This document shows, one piece after another, positions 43,474 to 52,959 of a DNA stretch of 64,000 nt. This DNA comes from Temnothorax longispinosus (lineage: Eukaryota > Arthropoda > Insecta > Hymenoptera > Formicidae): contig NC_092365.1 of assembly GCF_030848805.1 (NCBI RefSeq), positions 7,688,001 to 7,752,000 of the forward strand, given 5' to 3'. Position 1 is the first letter of the stretch, and each line of letters opens with the position of its first letter. The notes beneath the pieces are model-generated. The model made no database searches and was not told where the DNA came from. It worked only from the letters and a program-made list of their open reading frames with translations. Both the position numbers and the translations under genes were made by a program.

Positions 43474-43574
43474 AAACCTTCTGAAGGTCACTCAGGAGGG
43501 TGACCTCGACAACATACTAAAATATCAAGGTCATCCAAGGTGATCCTTCCCATCTATACAATTACCACAATTTT

Positions 43575-44352
43575 GTATCTGTGACGCTTGAAAAGGACCT
43601 ACCCCAAGATCGAAACGTAGCGTTCTGCTAAATAAAGTTGGCCAGTTGGGTCGAATTAAGTATACCAAAGTTGAATTTTTTTGTACTTGTTTGATAGAAA
43701 ACAGTTTTCTTATTATGAAATTGATTTTGTGCATTACATTTTAAAAAAATTTTCTTGGTATGCTTAAATGGCCAGGTATTTGATACTTTTACCTTACTTA
43801 AAGAATTGGTAATTTGTCAGAGAAAAATTTCTAGTTCGTGAAAATTAGTATTTAGGTGAAAATGAATTAATTTCTTTTGTAAACTGGTAATTAATAGAAA
43901 TACATTCTTCATTATTAAAATAATTAATAGATATTTATCAAAAATAAATTACTATTTATTTAAAATTAATAATTAGTGGAAAATAATTATTAATTCTTTA
44001 CTACTCCAACCGGAGTTGTGTTTCAAGTTTGACAAATCTAGTCGGCACGCAGTCAAAGGTTGGAAAATATGTAAAATAAAAATATAAATAAAACTTTGGT
44101 GCATTATTTACCGCGCTGGTTCTTAGTTAGCCCGGTTTATTTGTACGGATTTTCCATTGAAACCTATATTTCGAATTTTAAATCACGCTGGCTGAAAGTA
44201 CGCGTAATGTTACAACTAATAATAGGTTATTGCGATGAATATTACCACATGCCTCAGTGGTCGAATTGGTACGACACCTTCACGGAATAAAGATATGAAA
44301 ATCGTCCGCCTATTCTTACGATACACGATGAGCAAAACTGTTTTAACTCATA
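43575..44352 (+). other. Penelope-like tail remnant and AT-rich spacer
   Basis: 43586-43640 (CTTGAAAAGGACC..AAGATCGAAACGTAGCGTTCTG, then AATAAAGTTGGCCAGTTGGG) parallels the 3' tail of Penelope copy 1 (31259-31325). The rest is AT-rich without a supported gene. Confidence 0.45.
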
Positions 44353-44356
44353 ATAA

Positions 44357-45568
44357 TGTAACGGCTTGACTTTTTCGTCGAACGCGGACTAGGTGTGCCG
44401 GATCGGGAGTTCGACTGAAAGGCCCAGAGACAATATACAGTTTGTAAAGCACGCTAACATTTATTCAATTTGAGATGTACAGAGTGAACAGAACGCGGTA
44501 TATTACATACAAGTGACGGAACGCGGTATATTGCAACGGTAGTGCATGAGCACTCGGCGCAGTATTACGAGGCGCGGAACGGGTCGCGGTATTCGTGATA
44601 TTACATACAGTTGACAGAACGCGGTATATTACAATGGTAGTGCATGTGCACTTGGCGCGGTATTACGAGGCGCGGAACGGGCCGCGGTATTCGTGATCTT
44701 ACATACAGTTGACAGAACGCGGTATATTACAACGGTAGTGCAGGTGCCTTCGGCGCGGTATTACGAGGCAACGGGTCGCGGTATTCGCGATATTACATAC
44801 AGTTGACGGAACGCGGTATATTACAACGGTAGTGCATGTGCACTCGGCGCGGTATTACGAGGCGCGGAACGGGTCGCGGTATTCGTGATATTACATATAA
44901 GTGACAGAACGCGGTATATTACAACGGTAGTGCATGTGCACTCGGCGCGGTATTACGAGGCAACGGGTCACGGTATTTGCGAGATTAGAATACGATGCAG
45001 TGCGCCTTCGGTACGGTTAGAGCATCGCGCGGGACTGCAAGAAGACCCGGGGCGGCGGCGGCGAGAGTCCTCGCCGCGAGACCGAGCGTGCTCGACCCCG
45101 CGTATCCGTGGCCGTGGAGTTCTAGGAAGGAGGTCGGGGACACCTGAGAGTACTCAGTCGTGGCGCAGAGCTCTGAACCGCGTTTGTGTGTCGCCCTAGG
45201 ATGCGGGAGGCTTCGTCAAAGATGGCTGAAGGCCCGTAGGAGACGAAGTATGTCTCTCTCGCCGGAGCGTCGGTTTATATACCGCTCGGCGCGGTGGTTT
45301 CGCTAGGAGGGAGGCCGATCGTCAGGCGAGTTGCGCTGTGGTGGGATCGGCGCGCCGCCGCGCGCTTGTCTTCGTCGGGGCTCGGCTCCTGTCGGCGTCC
45401 GTCGGGGAGGCCCCGGTGCTGCGTCTAGCCCGCGCACCCGAGGTATTTGGACGTATTAAAAATGTGGGCGCACCGCGCCCTTGTCTTCACCCAACTGATA
45501 ATCGGTCGGGCGGCATCCGGCGGTTGTTGGCCGGGGACGATGCTTTGGCGAAGGGGTGCATCGTTACA
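44357..45568 (-). mobile_element. GC-rich 1.2-kb LTR-like insertion with ~100-bp tandem repeats
   Basis: TGTAACGG..ATCGTTACA ends, flanked by ATAA on both sides (44353-44356, 45569-45572). On the minus strand the order is: conserved start (TGTAACGATGCACCCC), GGTATATAAACCG (TATA, about 45285-45273), a CTTCGTC-containing leader, and AGGTGTCCCCGACC. A ~100-bp unit (ACGCGGTATATTAC, GTAGTGCATGTGCAC, GGCGCGGTATTACGAGG) follows, repeated about five times at 44490-44985. Same family as 29668-30188 and 62338-62690, though 3' parts differ. Solo LTR is the simplest reading; related full elements were not seen. Confidence 0.65.
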
Positions 45569-45589
45569 ATAATAATTTAACTCATAATA

Positions 45590-45770
45590 ATCAGAAGCGT
45601 AATAGAAGTATATGCAGCAGATTTTTTCAAGGTATTAATTTCGGCTGGTTTTAAAACTCGATAAATTTCTTCTGTAACATCAACAAACCTGTCACTGTCG
45701 TAACAAAAATCATCTGAAAGAATTGCACTTCAACTTCCATTTCTTCAGGAAGTTCGATATCCATTTTACT
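45590..45770 (-). pseudogene. Small coding fragment interrupted by the LTR-like insertion
   Basis: On the minus strand an ATG near 45763 opens MDIELPEEMEVEVQ, then after a one-base shift SDDFCYDSDRFVDVTEEIYR and LKPAEINTLKKSA, ending at the insertion. I do not recognise it. It may be the 5' end of a transposase-like gene. Confidence 0.25.
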
Positions 45771-45839
45771 TTACATAGAATTTGATGTACTCACAACTTC
45801 CAGATCTCGACTATTGAGTGTATTCTCAGACTCTTCTTT

Positions 45840-46200
45840 TTATAGTGCATGTGTTCAATGATGTCATCGTGAGACATGTTGCGACATGTTCTTGAAAACA
45901 ATATCACGTTATTGACTTATGCGAAAATTAAAATTGTATTTAAAGGGGACTTCGTCACCATGCCCACAGCAGCCGTATGTCGACGCGTTATCTGAAAACG
46001 CAACAATTGCAGTTTTGTGCACGTTCGATGAAATCATCGCGAGATGCGTCGCGATGTGTCCTTGAAAAAGGTATCATGCTATTGACTTATGTGGATTTAA
46101 TCTATATAATCGCGGCAGCCGTAAATCGGCGCTATGTAATATTTGCACTTTTGCACGTGTTTGGTGAAGTCATTGCATAAATGTAAAAAATGTGTGTCCA
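45840..46200. repeat. Degenerate ~170-bp direct duplication
   Basis: The words GATG(T/A)(C/A)ATC.(T/C)GAGA, ATG..(C/G)TTGAAAA and TATTGACTTATG occur in the same order at about 45857-45920 and 46027-46095. Confidence 0.4.
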
Positions 46201-46323
46201 ACTCAATGTCCTTCACGATTAATTAATTTAATTTATTTTAATTTAATTTATTGCGTTGCTTGGTGGAAAATATAATTATAGAGAGTATAAATAATGGGTG
46301 CACGCAAATGGTGAAGCATCAAC

Positions 46324-46606
46324 TAGAGAGCCTCGTAGGGAGAGAGTGGCGAACTCGTCACGTGACCCCCTTTCCTCTGATTGGTCGCGGGCGTTAAAGC
46401 TTCTTGTGACGTAAAGAAGAGGTTAAAGCAGGTTAATGTTTACAAACTGTTACAAACTAAGGTTCCATCGCGTTACAGCAATCGAGTCTCCGTAAGTGAT
46501 ACATTATTATTAATACTGAAATTAATACTGAATACGAAAAAATTTGCCCTCTTCGATTTTATATACATGAAATAAATTCAGTTTTCAGTGTTTCCTGCAT
46601 ATTAAA
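46324..46606 (+). promoter_or_regulatory. P-element left TIR, promoter and 5'-UTR intron
   Basis: CGTCACGTGACC (E-box), TGATTGGTCGCGGGCG (inverted CCAAT) and TGTGACGTAAAG (CRE-like) lie in the first 100 bp. A donor CC/GTAAGT (46492) and acceptor TTTTCAG (to 46588) frame a 97-bp intron just before the ATG at 46607. The same elements are repeated in the right TIR. Confidence 0.5.
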
Positions 46607-49600
46607 ATGCCTGGCAGGTGCAGTGCTCCAAGATGCACAAATTCAAATAAAGAAGGATTTTGTTTAACAACATTTACTCAAGATCCTAAATTAAGACAAG
46701 AGTGGATCGATGCTGCTGGAATTCCGGATTGGAACCCTCCAAAATCAGCTGTATTATGCGAAGTTAGTACTGAAGTGTATGTATGTATAAATGTATTATG
46801 GTATAACAGATATTTTTCTCTAATGTACTTGTACCTCTCATTTTAGGTTCATTTTCGTCCATCAGCGTTATACTGCGTGGGCAACAAGAAATTTATTAAA
46901 AAGAATATCATACCAAGTTTCTTTTGCAAGTGTGATGGATCTATAAAGAGGAAACCTCTTGCAGAAATTCAGTCGAAAGAACTGCAATGCAATGAATTAG
47001 TTGAATCTCTTCCTCATAAAAAAGTATTTTCAAGGAATAATTTCCCAAGCAAGTTTGAGCAAGAAAATAAAAGTTCTGAGGAAGGCCAGTGTGTCAATGA
47101 ATTTAAAGAACATAATTATTTTTCTGTTCGCAAAAATACTGAATGTACTACGTTTCAATCTTATAAGAAAAGAAGAACTGAGAGATATGTTCATACCTCA
47201 GATTGTATCATAAAGAAGAAACCCATTACTGTAGATACATTGAAGAAGGCATTATCTGAAAAAGAAAATTCTAGATCAGATTCTGATGCAGTCGAAGACA
47301 TAAATACATCACCAGAAATTATTCGAAATGAAATATTGTCGACGGAGAGTTCGCCTAGTCTAGAGGATTCTACGTTGAAGAAGGCATTGTCTGACAAAGA
47401 AAATTCTAGATCAGATTCTGATGCAGTCGAAGACATAAATACATCACCAGAAATTATTCGAAATGAAATATTGTCGACGGAGAGTTCGCCTAGTGTAGAG
47501 GATTCTACATTGAAGAAGGCATTGTCTGAGAAAGAAAATTCTAGATCAGATTCTGATGCAGTCGAAGACATAAATACATCACCAGAAATTATTCGAAATA
47601 AAATATTGTCGACGGAGAGTTTACCTAGTCCAGAGGATTTTAAACTGTTACAAGAAAAATTAAAAATGGCTGAGAAGGAAAAAGATGCCCTGAGAAGTAG
47701 AGTTAATTACTTAAAAAAAGAAGTCGAAAAAAATACTTATATAATTAATAAAGTTCTTAATAAAGACCAACAAGAAGCAATTTTAAAAGGTACTACAAGA
47801 AGTTCCAAGTGGTCGAATGAAACAATCAAAAAGGGACTGAAATTACACTTTGCATGTGGATCACACGGTTATAAGCAGATAATTGAGCTTGTTGCTCCAT
47901 TCCCTGCATCAAGAACTTTAAGAGAAAAGATAGAGCACATCAAATTTCAACCAGGGATACTTGAAGATATCTTTAAATATCTAGAATTGATCGTTCCTCT
48001 TATTCCGCCAAGATGGAAGATTTGCGGTCTTGTTTTTGATGAGATGGCGATTAAAACGCAGCTTGAATTTGATACAAGTACAGGAATGTATATTGGAAAT
48101 GTAACGTTGCCTGGCAATACAGAGAAATTGGCATGTAAATCTTTAGTTTTCCAGTTATTTGGACTTGGTTTTCATTGGAAGCAGTACGTAGCTTACCACT
48201 TCACTCCACCTTCTTCAATGAATGATGCAGTTAAAGAGGTTATTATAGAAATACTTCAAAAGTGTCATCATATAGGTATGAAAGTAATTATTTTAGTCTG
48301 TGACATGGGAAACAGAGGATTGCTCACAAAAATGGGGTTCAAGACTACAAAGGCAGATATGGTGTACGCTGTGCCACATCCTTGCGATCCGGCGGTTACG
48401 TTACAGTTGATTCCAGATCCTGTTCATGTATTTAAGAATTTGAAAGAAATGGCTATGGAAAGTCAATTTATTTATTTGCCACAAGATGTTATAGAACTAT
48501 ACAATTTACCTAGTAATGTTGTTGACATGGGTCATGTTGAATGGTTAGAATCATATCAATCTGAAAATTACAAAGAGATAAAACTTGCGCCGAAGTTAAA
48601 CAAAGCAGTGTTAAGACCTAGCCATTTCAATGAAATGAAAGTCTCAAATTCTACTAGCGTTATAAATTATTCCACTGCAAATGCATTAACATTTCTAGTC
48701 CAAGAAGGTGATGGAATTCCAGAAATGGAAACAACAGCCTGGTTTATCAGGTTGATTAAAAAATGGTTTGACATAATGACCGGAAGAAATCTCTACCATG
48801 CTTTAAGTTTTCACAATCCTCAAGAATACAATAATGCAATAGAACATTTAAAACTAGTTTGTCACATTTTCAAGAATATGAAAGTTGGATGTGGTTCATG
48901 GAAACCATCCCAGACTCATGTAATACTTACCACAGAATCAATGATTCAACTACAAGATCGTCTTTTAAACGAGGAAGAGTTTGTTTTCTTCTTTCCAGGC
49001 CGAGCAAGTCAAGACAGTTTAGAAAGTGGTTTCGCAAATGTACGTAGAGGATGCTCCAAGCCAACTGCTCTTCAATTCAAATCGAGATTAAGACAGATGT
49101 GTGTGGCAGGCGGAGATCGAGCAATATCTACTTCTAGTTATACATATGATGAAGCACCTTCCCTTGTAACTGTACTTCTTACAAAATTGAACGAAAATGA
49201 AAATGAAGAAACTATAGAAACACACTGCAATTTCCCTAAATTAAGTGATTGTGAACCTATGTCAGAGAATGTAAAAAAAATATTTTATAGAATGTGTGGG
49301 TATGTTGTTTTCAAGTTGAGAGCCTCAATCAAATGTGAAAACTGTTATCTAAAATTACAAGACAATTCTGATTTTACGTATACACCATCCTCTTTATCTG
49401 CTTTTGTAGCTATTTCAGATTATACTCCTGGAGCTCAAATAAAAGTCAGTACAGAAGTATTTAATATTCTTGAAGGGACAGAAAGAATTATATGGAAATC
49501 CAAGTCTAGATTATTACTCTTAGGCAAATCTCTGAATAACAAATTTATATCCCATTTTAATACTGCTTCGAAACATCTTCTTTTAAGCACTTGCCATGAT

Positions 49601-49780
49601 ATTAAACAAAAATTAATATCCCGATTTGTGTCAATGCGTCTAAAACAACTGTCAGTTCCTTTAAGTATTACAGAAGATTCAGAGAAAATATCATCAGCTT
49701 TTGCAAGTAAGACAATGGGAGCAGGATTATTAGCTGACAGGTTTAAACAAAAAAAAATATGCACGAAGATATTAAAATGA
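46607..49780 (+). CDS. P-element/THAP9-like transposase
   Basis: Exon 1 is 46607-46762; an 84-bp intron (GTTAGT..TTTTAG) precedes exon 2, 46847-49780. The join gives 1029 residues, longer than the Drosophila P transposase. The THAP zinc finger at the N-terminus has CSAPRC, W, and CE/VHFRPSA (the C-x2-H pair is made by the splice). Three 45-residue repeats (TLKKALS.KENSRSDSD..) follow, then a coiled coil near residues 345-385 (KLKMAEKEKDALRSRV). The catalytic domain shows GLVFDEMAI, LACKSLVFQLFG, VCDMGNRGLL and IPDPVHVFKNL, and ends SLESGFANVRRG...FKSRLRQM. It should bind the TIRs and cut and join in the nucleus. No inactivating change is seen, so activity is possible. Confidence 0.88.
47238..47642 (+). 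repeat. Three 135-bp in-frame repeats in the P transposase
   Basis: TTGAAGAAGGCATT recurs at 47240, 47375 and 47510, exactly 135 bp (45 codons) apart. The encoded units are Ser/Asp/Glu-rich with NTSPEIIRN and STESSPS. The near identity indicates recent expansion of a linker between the THAP domain and the coiled coil. Confidence 0.95.
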
Positions 49781-49789
49781 AAAGCAAGT

Positions 49790-51055
49790 TTATTCTTATA
49801 TAGATGTAAACAAAAGTATTATTCTAGTATTACAGTTGTCTTGTGATATTGTTTAGCTTATTCTAATGTAATATTTAAACGAAAGTATTATAGTTTTGTG
49901 ATATAATTTTTTATCATATATGATGTTATTTTATGTGATATTATTTTATCATATATGATGTTAAAATTAATATTTAAAATGACAAATGATCTCATTAATA
50001 TTTTTCTTTGCTAGCAATATCTTTTATTTGTTCTAAGTAGTTATTATATTAAAGGCCATATTATATGTAATTCGTTATTTCAGGATTTTTTTTTATAGAT
50101 GTGGCTATATATGTGTTGTCGTTCTAATATATATCTTTATAATACATGTTATATAATATATGTTGTATAATGTATAAAGAGATATATAATCTAATATGTA
50201 TTTTTCTATAAAATAAAACGTTACGAATTTATTACAAATATGTATTATAAATAAATGTTTTATACTAAAAAGTAAGTGTAAAAGAAAAATGTTTTATATT
50301 TTTCATGACTAATGTTTATAACTAATCTTTTATGACTAAAAATGAAATGAATTTCATGACTAAAAATAAAATAACATTTCCTTGTTAAAAATTATTTTAT
50401 TACATATTCTGTTATAACATATTTTATTAACAGTTTAATGTTGAAAATATGATGCATAGATTTAAGGTTTTATTTCTGAAATCTTGATGAAATTAATGAT
50501 ATCGTCGATACTCCATTACTATTAACTTCCAGAACTTTCTAAACTCATTATTTGATTGACTATTATTGTAATCTCTTACATTTAAGCCTAATAACTATAA
50601 ATATTATATAATAATAATTGTTAATAGACTCTATGTATTTATTATTTGTTCATGGAATGGCAAAAGCAACATAAGAATATTATAATATATAACGTCCTAT
50701 ATTAATTATTAAAATACATATCTCTTACATGAAATTTTGTATGTTCAACATGTAATTTTTGTACAATACAAAATTTATTTTAAGAAAGAGAAGAAAACTT
50801 TTCCTTTATAAAGAACAATGTTTTGGTGTAAAAGAAACAAATATTTAAAGAATAATAACTTATTCTTTAATATGTTTTTATAGTACAAATATGCATTTAT
50901 AGCACAAATATGTATTTATAGTACAAATATTATTATCAGTATTAAAAGTACAAGATCGAATTCTGTTATCTCTTTCAGACGAAACTTATATAATTGAAAT
51001 ATATATACAGAATTAACAAACCAAAAAAGAATAAACCTTTTCTTTGCCAGTGAAT
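49790..51055. other. AT-rich 3' region of the P element
   Basis: No ORF. Contains repeated ATATATGATGTTA(T/A) (49915-49965) and TTTATAGTACAAATAT (50880-50930) words. AATAAA occurs near 50211 and elsewhere, so the transposase mRNA could end in this stretch. Confidence 0.5.
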
Positions 51056-51061
51056 AAATCA

Positions 51062-51178
51062 AAAGGAGAGTAATAATCGACGCTGATTGGCAATATATAA
51101 ATTTATTATATATCTCACAGAGATATAATAAATTTATATATTGCTATTGCCAGTCAGCGTCGATTATTACTCTCCTTT
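51062..51178. repeat. Perfect-type hairpin, ~55-bp arms
   Basis: AAAGGAGAGTAATAATCGACG reads inwards from 51062, and its complement closes at 51178. The arms contain AATATATAAATTTATTATAT and are separated by a few bases (CACAG). AGAATTAACAAAC occurs at both sides (51010 and 51180), so it may be a small insertion. It lies between the two convergent genes of the P element. Confidence 0.8.
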
Positions 51179-51211
51179 AGAATTAACAAACATCATCAAA
51201 GAGTTAGTGCG

Positions 51212-51529
51212 TTATATGTGAGATCCAAATGACTTAATATGCATTAAATCATCTTGTAAACAATGAACTCTTCCCCTTAAAACTTCACTTTCCTGTACAA
51301 CATTTTTTAACTTTACTTGCATTGCCTTATAGATTTGTAAGAAGTTCTCTTCTCTATTTCTTTCTTTTGTAACTTCACATAGTACAGCTGATTTTGAAGG
51401 GTTCCAATCCGGAATTCCAGCAGCATCGATCCACTGTTGCCTTAATTTAGGATCTTGAGTAAATGTTGTTAAACAAAATCCTTCTTTATTTGAATTTGTG
51501 CATCTTGGAGCATTGCACCTGCCAGGCAT
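51212..51529 (-). CDS. Short THAP/coiled-coil protein from the right TIR
   Basis: 105 residues starting MPGRCNAPRC at the THAP ATG inside the right TIR, ~97% like exon 1 of the transposase up to SAVLCEV. Here the exon is not spliced: it reads on as CEVTKERNREENF, replacing the zinc-ligand histidine, then forms a probable coiled coil (FLQIYKAMQVKLKNVV, VLRGRVHCLQDDL) and stops. In Drosophila, truncated P proteins keeping the THAP and dimerisation parts (KP) repress transposition. This layout could do the same, or bind weakly because the zinc site is incomplete. The in-frame ATG at 51550 is upstream and adds seven residues; the homologous start is 51529. Confidence 0.6.
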   Translation of the reverse strand: MPGRCNAPRCTNSNKEGFCLTTFTQDPKLRQQWIDAAGIPDWNPSKSAVLCEVTKERNREENFLQIYKAMQVKLKNVVQESEVLRGRVHCLQDDLMHIKSFGSHI

Positions 51530-51829
51530 TTTATAATATGCAGGAAACACTGAAAACTGAATTTATTTCATGTATATAAAATCGAAGAAGGCAAATTTTT
51601 TCGTGTTCAGTATTAATTTCAGTATTAATAATAATGTATCACTTACGGAGACTCGATTGCTGTAACGCGACGAAACCTTAGTTTGTAACAGTTTGTAAAC
51701 ATTAACCTGCTTTAACCTCTTCTTTACGTCACAAGGAGCTTTAACGCCCGCGACCAATCAGAGGAAAGGGGGTCACGTGATGAGTTCGCCACTCTCTCCC
51801 TACGAGGCTCTCTAGCATCAACACGATGT

Positions 51830-52063
51830 TGTTACTAAACCTACCAGTGGAGACAGTGTAAGTTAATATATAAAACATATAATATAAAAAACGATGGATT
51901 CGCTCACGAGAATAAAATTTTGTCGTACAACACATTCGTCGCAGAACTTAACAATACACTATGACATGACAAAGTCACGTCCCCTGTCCGGATGGTAGCT
52001 CGGCCGAGGGAGGCGTCAAGAGTGGTGCTTCCACCCGAGAGGGGCAAGGCGTTGGCGTTTAAG
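51830..52063 (-). other. Flank containing a GC-rich repeat also found at 60545-60625
   Basis: 51975-52045, read on the minus strand, shows (C/T)CGGCCGAGCTACC(A/G)TC and GGAC.GACTTTGTCA..TCA, matching 60545-60625 on the plus strand. BEL inserted next to it at 52064. Family not identified. Confidence 0.5.
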
Positions 52064-52068
52064 ATTAG

Positions 52069-52706
52069 TGTTAGAGCGCGCGCGATGGTTGGTCAGAAAC
52101 AGGAGGATCGGTTTTGTATCTCGACAGAGTTCTGATTTCAATAACGATGAGTTTATTTTCACAAACAGTCTACAGGAAAGTTCTCGAATGATCACAGTTT
52201 CCGTTTCAGATTCGCGACAACTTGCGTTACGAGAGACGACGGTGTCTATTGCGAGCGAGAGCGAACAAGTCCTCTCCCATTACCACGCGACATTTATTTA
52301 TAAGTTCGGTGACGGTGTGACGTCTCATCCATCAGACCAATGGACTCGCTTCCCTTGAAGGAATTGGCGGTCACCGCGTGGCGTCGCGTTGCATTGGGCT
52401 GGAGCTCGTTACGTCACGTCTCCACACCAATTTCCGTGACGGGGTTGGTGGATGAGGCGTCACGTGATGGAAGCGCACGTGCTCGGAGCACTCTGCGATA
52501 CGGAGGCTGTTCTGATTGCCGTTGGTTGTTGTCAATTTCACCGCGTGACTTTTCGACTTTACATGCGACCCACCAACGACAAACAGAAGGAATAACAAAT
52601 AAGTACAGTGTTTTTCCTTTCATCGAATTCTCTCGAACATGTCTCGAGAAGAAAACCATCGAAGTCTCTTTGCGTTATTGCCCGATTCTAACTCTACTTT
52701 CGGACA
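52069..52706 (-). repeat. BEL 3' LTR
   Basis: 638 bp, begins TGTTAGAGCGCGCG on the plus strand and ends CTTTCGGACA. Confidence 0.93.
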
Positions 52707-52959
52707 TCCCGCCCGCCTTGGCACGTAGTGCCGATGAGCTCCGCATGATGGCCCTAGATGTACTGCCACGGTCGATGTGCATCAATGATCGATGCTACGG
52801 TCGAGGCACGTGGTGGACTGCGCGGCCGTGTATGTGCAGTGGTCAGTCGTGGCCGGGTATTGATCTGTGCCGAATCAGCGCTAGATTAGAGCAAAACAGG
52901 TGACAGGTTTCGTTCTGCGAACAGAATACGTGATTAGTGACGTGTTGTGAGCATTCGTG

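Larger units (their letters stand above)
36616..43572. repeat. Outer inverted repeat (foldback) split by Copia
   Basis: The left arm, 36616-36805 (AATTTTGGTAATTGTATAGATGG, TGACCTTGATATTTTAGTATG, ACGAATAACGAGCGC-type block), matches in inverted order 43572-43474 plus 38865-38757. Those two pieces become contiguous when the Copia element at 38866-43473 and one AAACC are removed. The arms hold repeated TCAAGGTCA words. The foldbacks at 36996-38410 and 38476-38745 lie between the arms. Confidence 0.65.
46324..51814 (+). mobile_element. P-type DNA transposon, apparently complete
   Basis: 5491 bp flanked by the identical 8-mer GCATCAAC (46316-46323, 51815-51822), the duplication length of P elements. 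Terminal inverted repeats start TAGAGAGCCTCGTAGGG and run ~440 bp (46324-46765, 51814-51374), ~97% similar by eye. This is far longer than the 31-bp TIRs of Drosophila P. They include promoter-like sequence, a 5'-UTR donor and the first THAP exon, so each end can start a THAP protein. It encodes one full transposase (plus) and one short THAP/coiled-coil protein (minus). A 55-60-bp-arm hairpin lies near the right end. Confidence 0.85.

Noticed and set aside
44235..44290. Possible tRNA (CTCAGTGGTCGAATTGGTACGA)
   Set aside because: A B-box-like word is missing at the right distance and no acceptor stem pairs.
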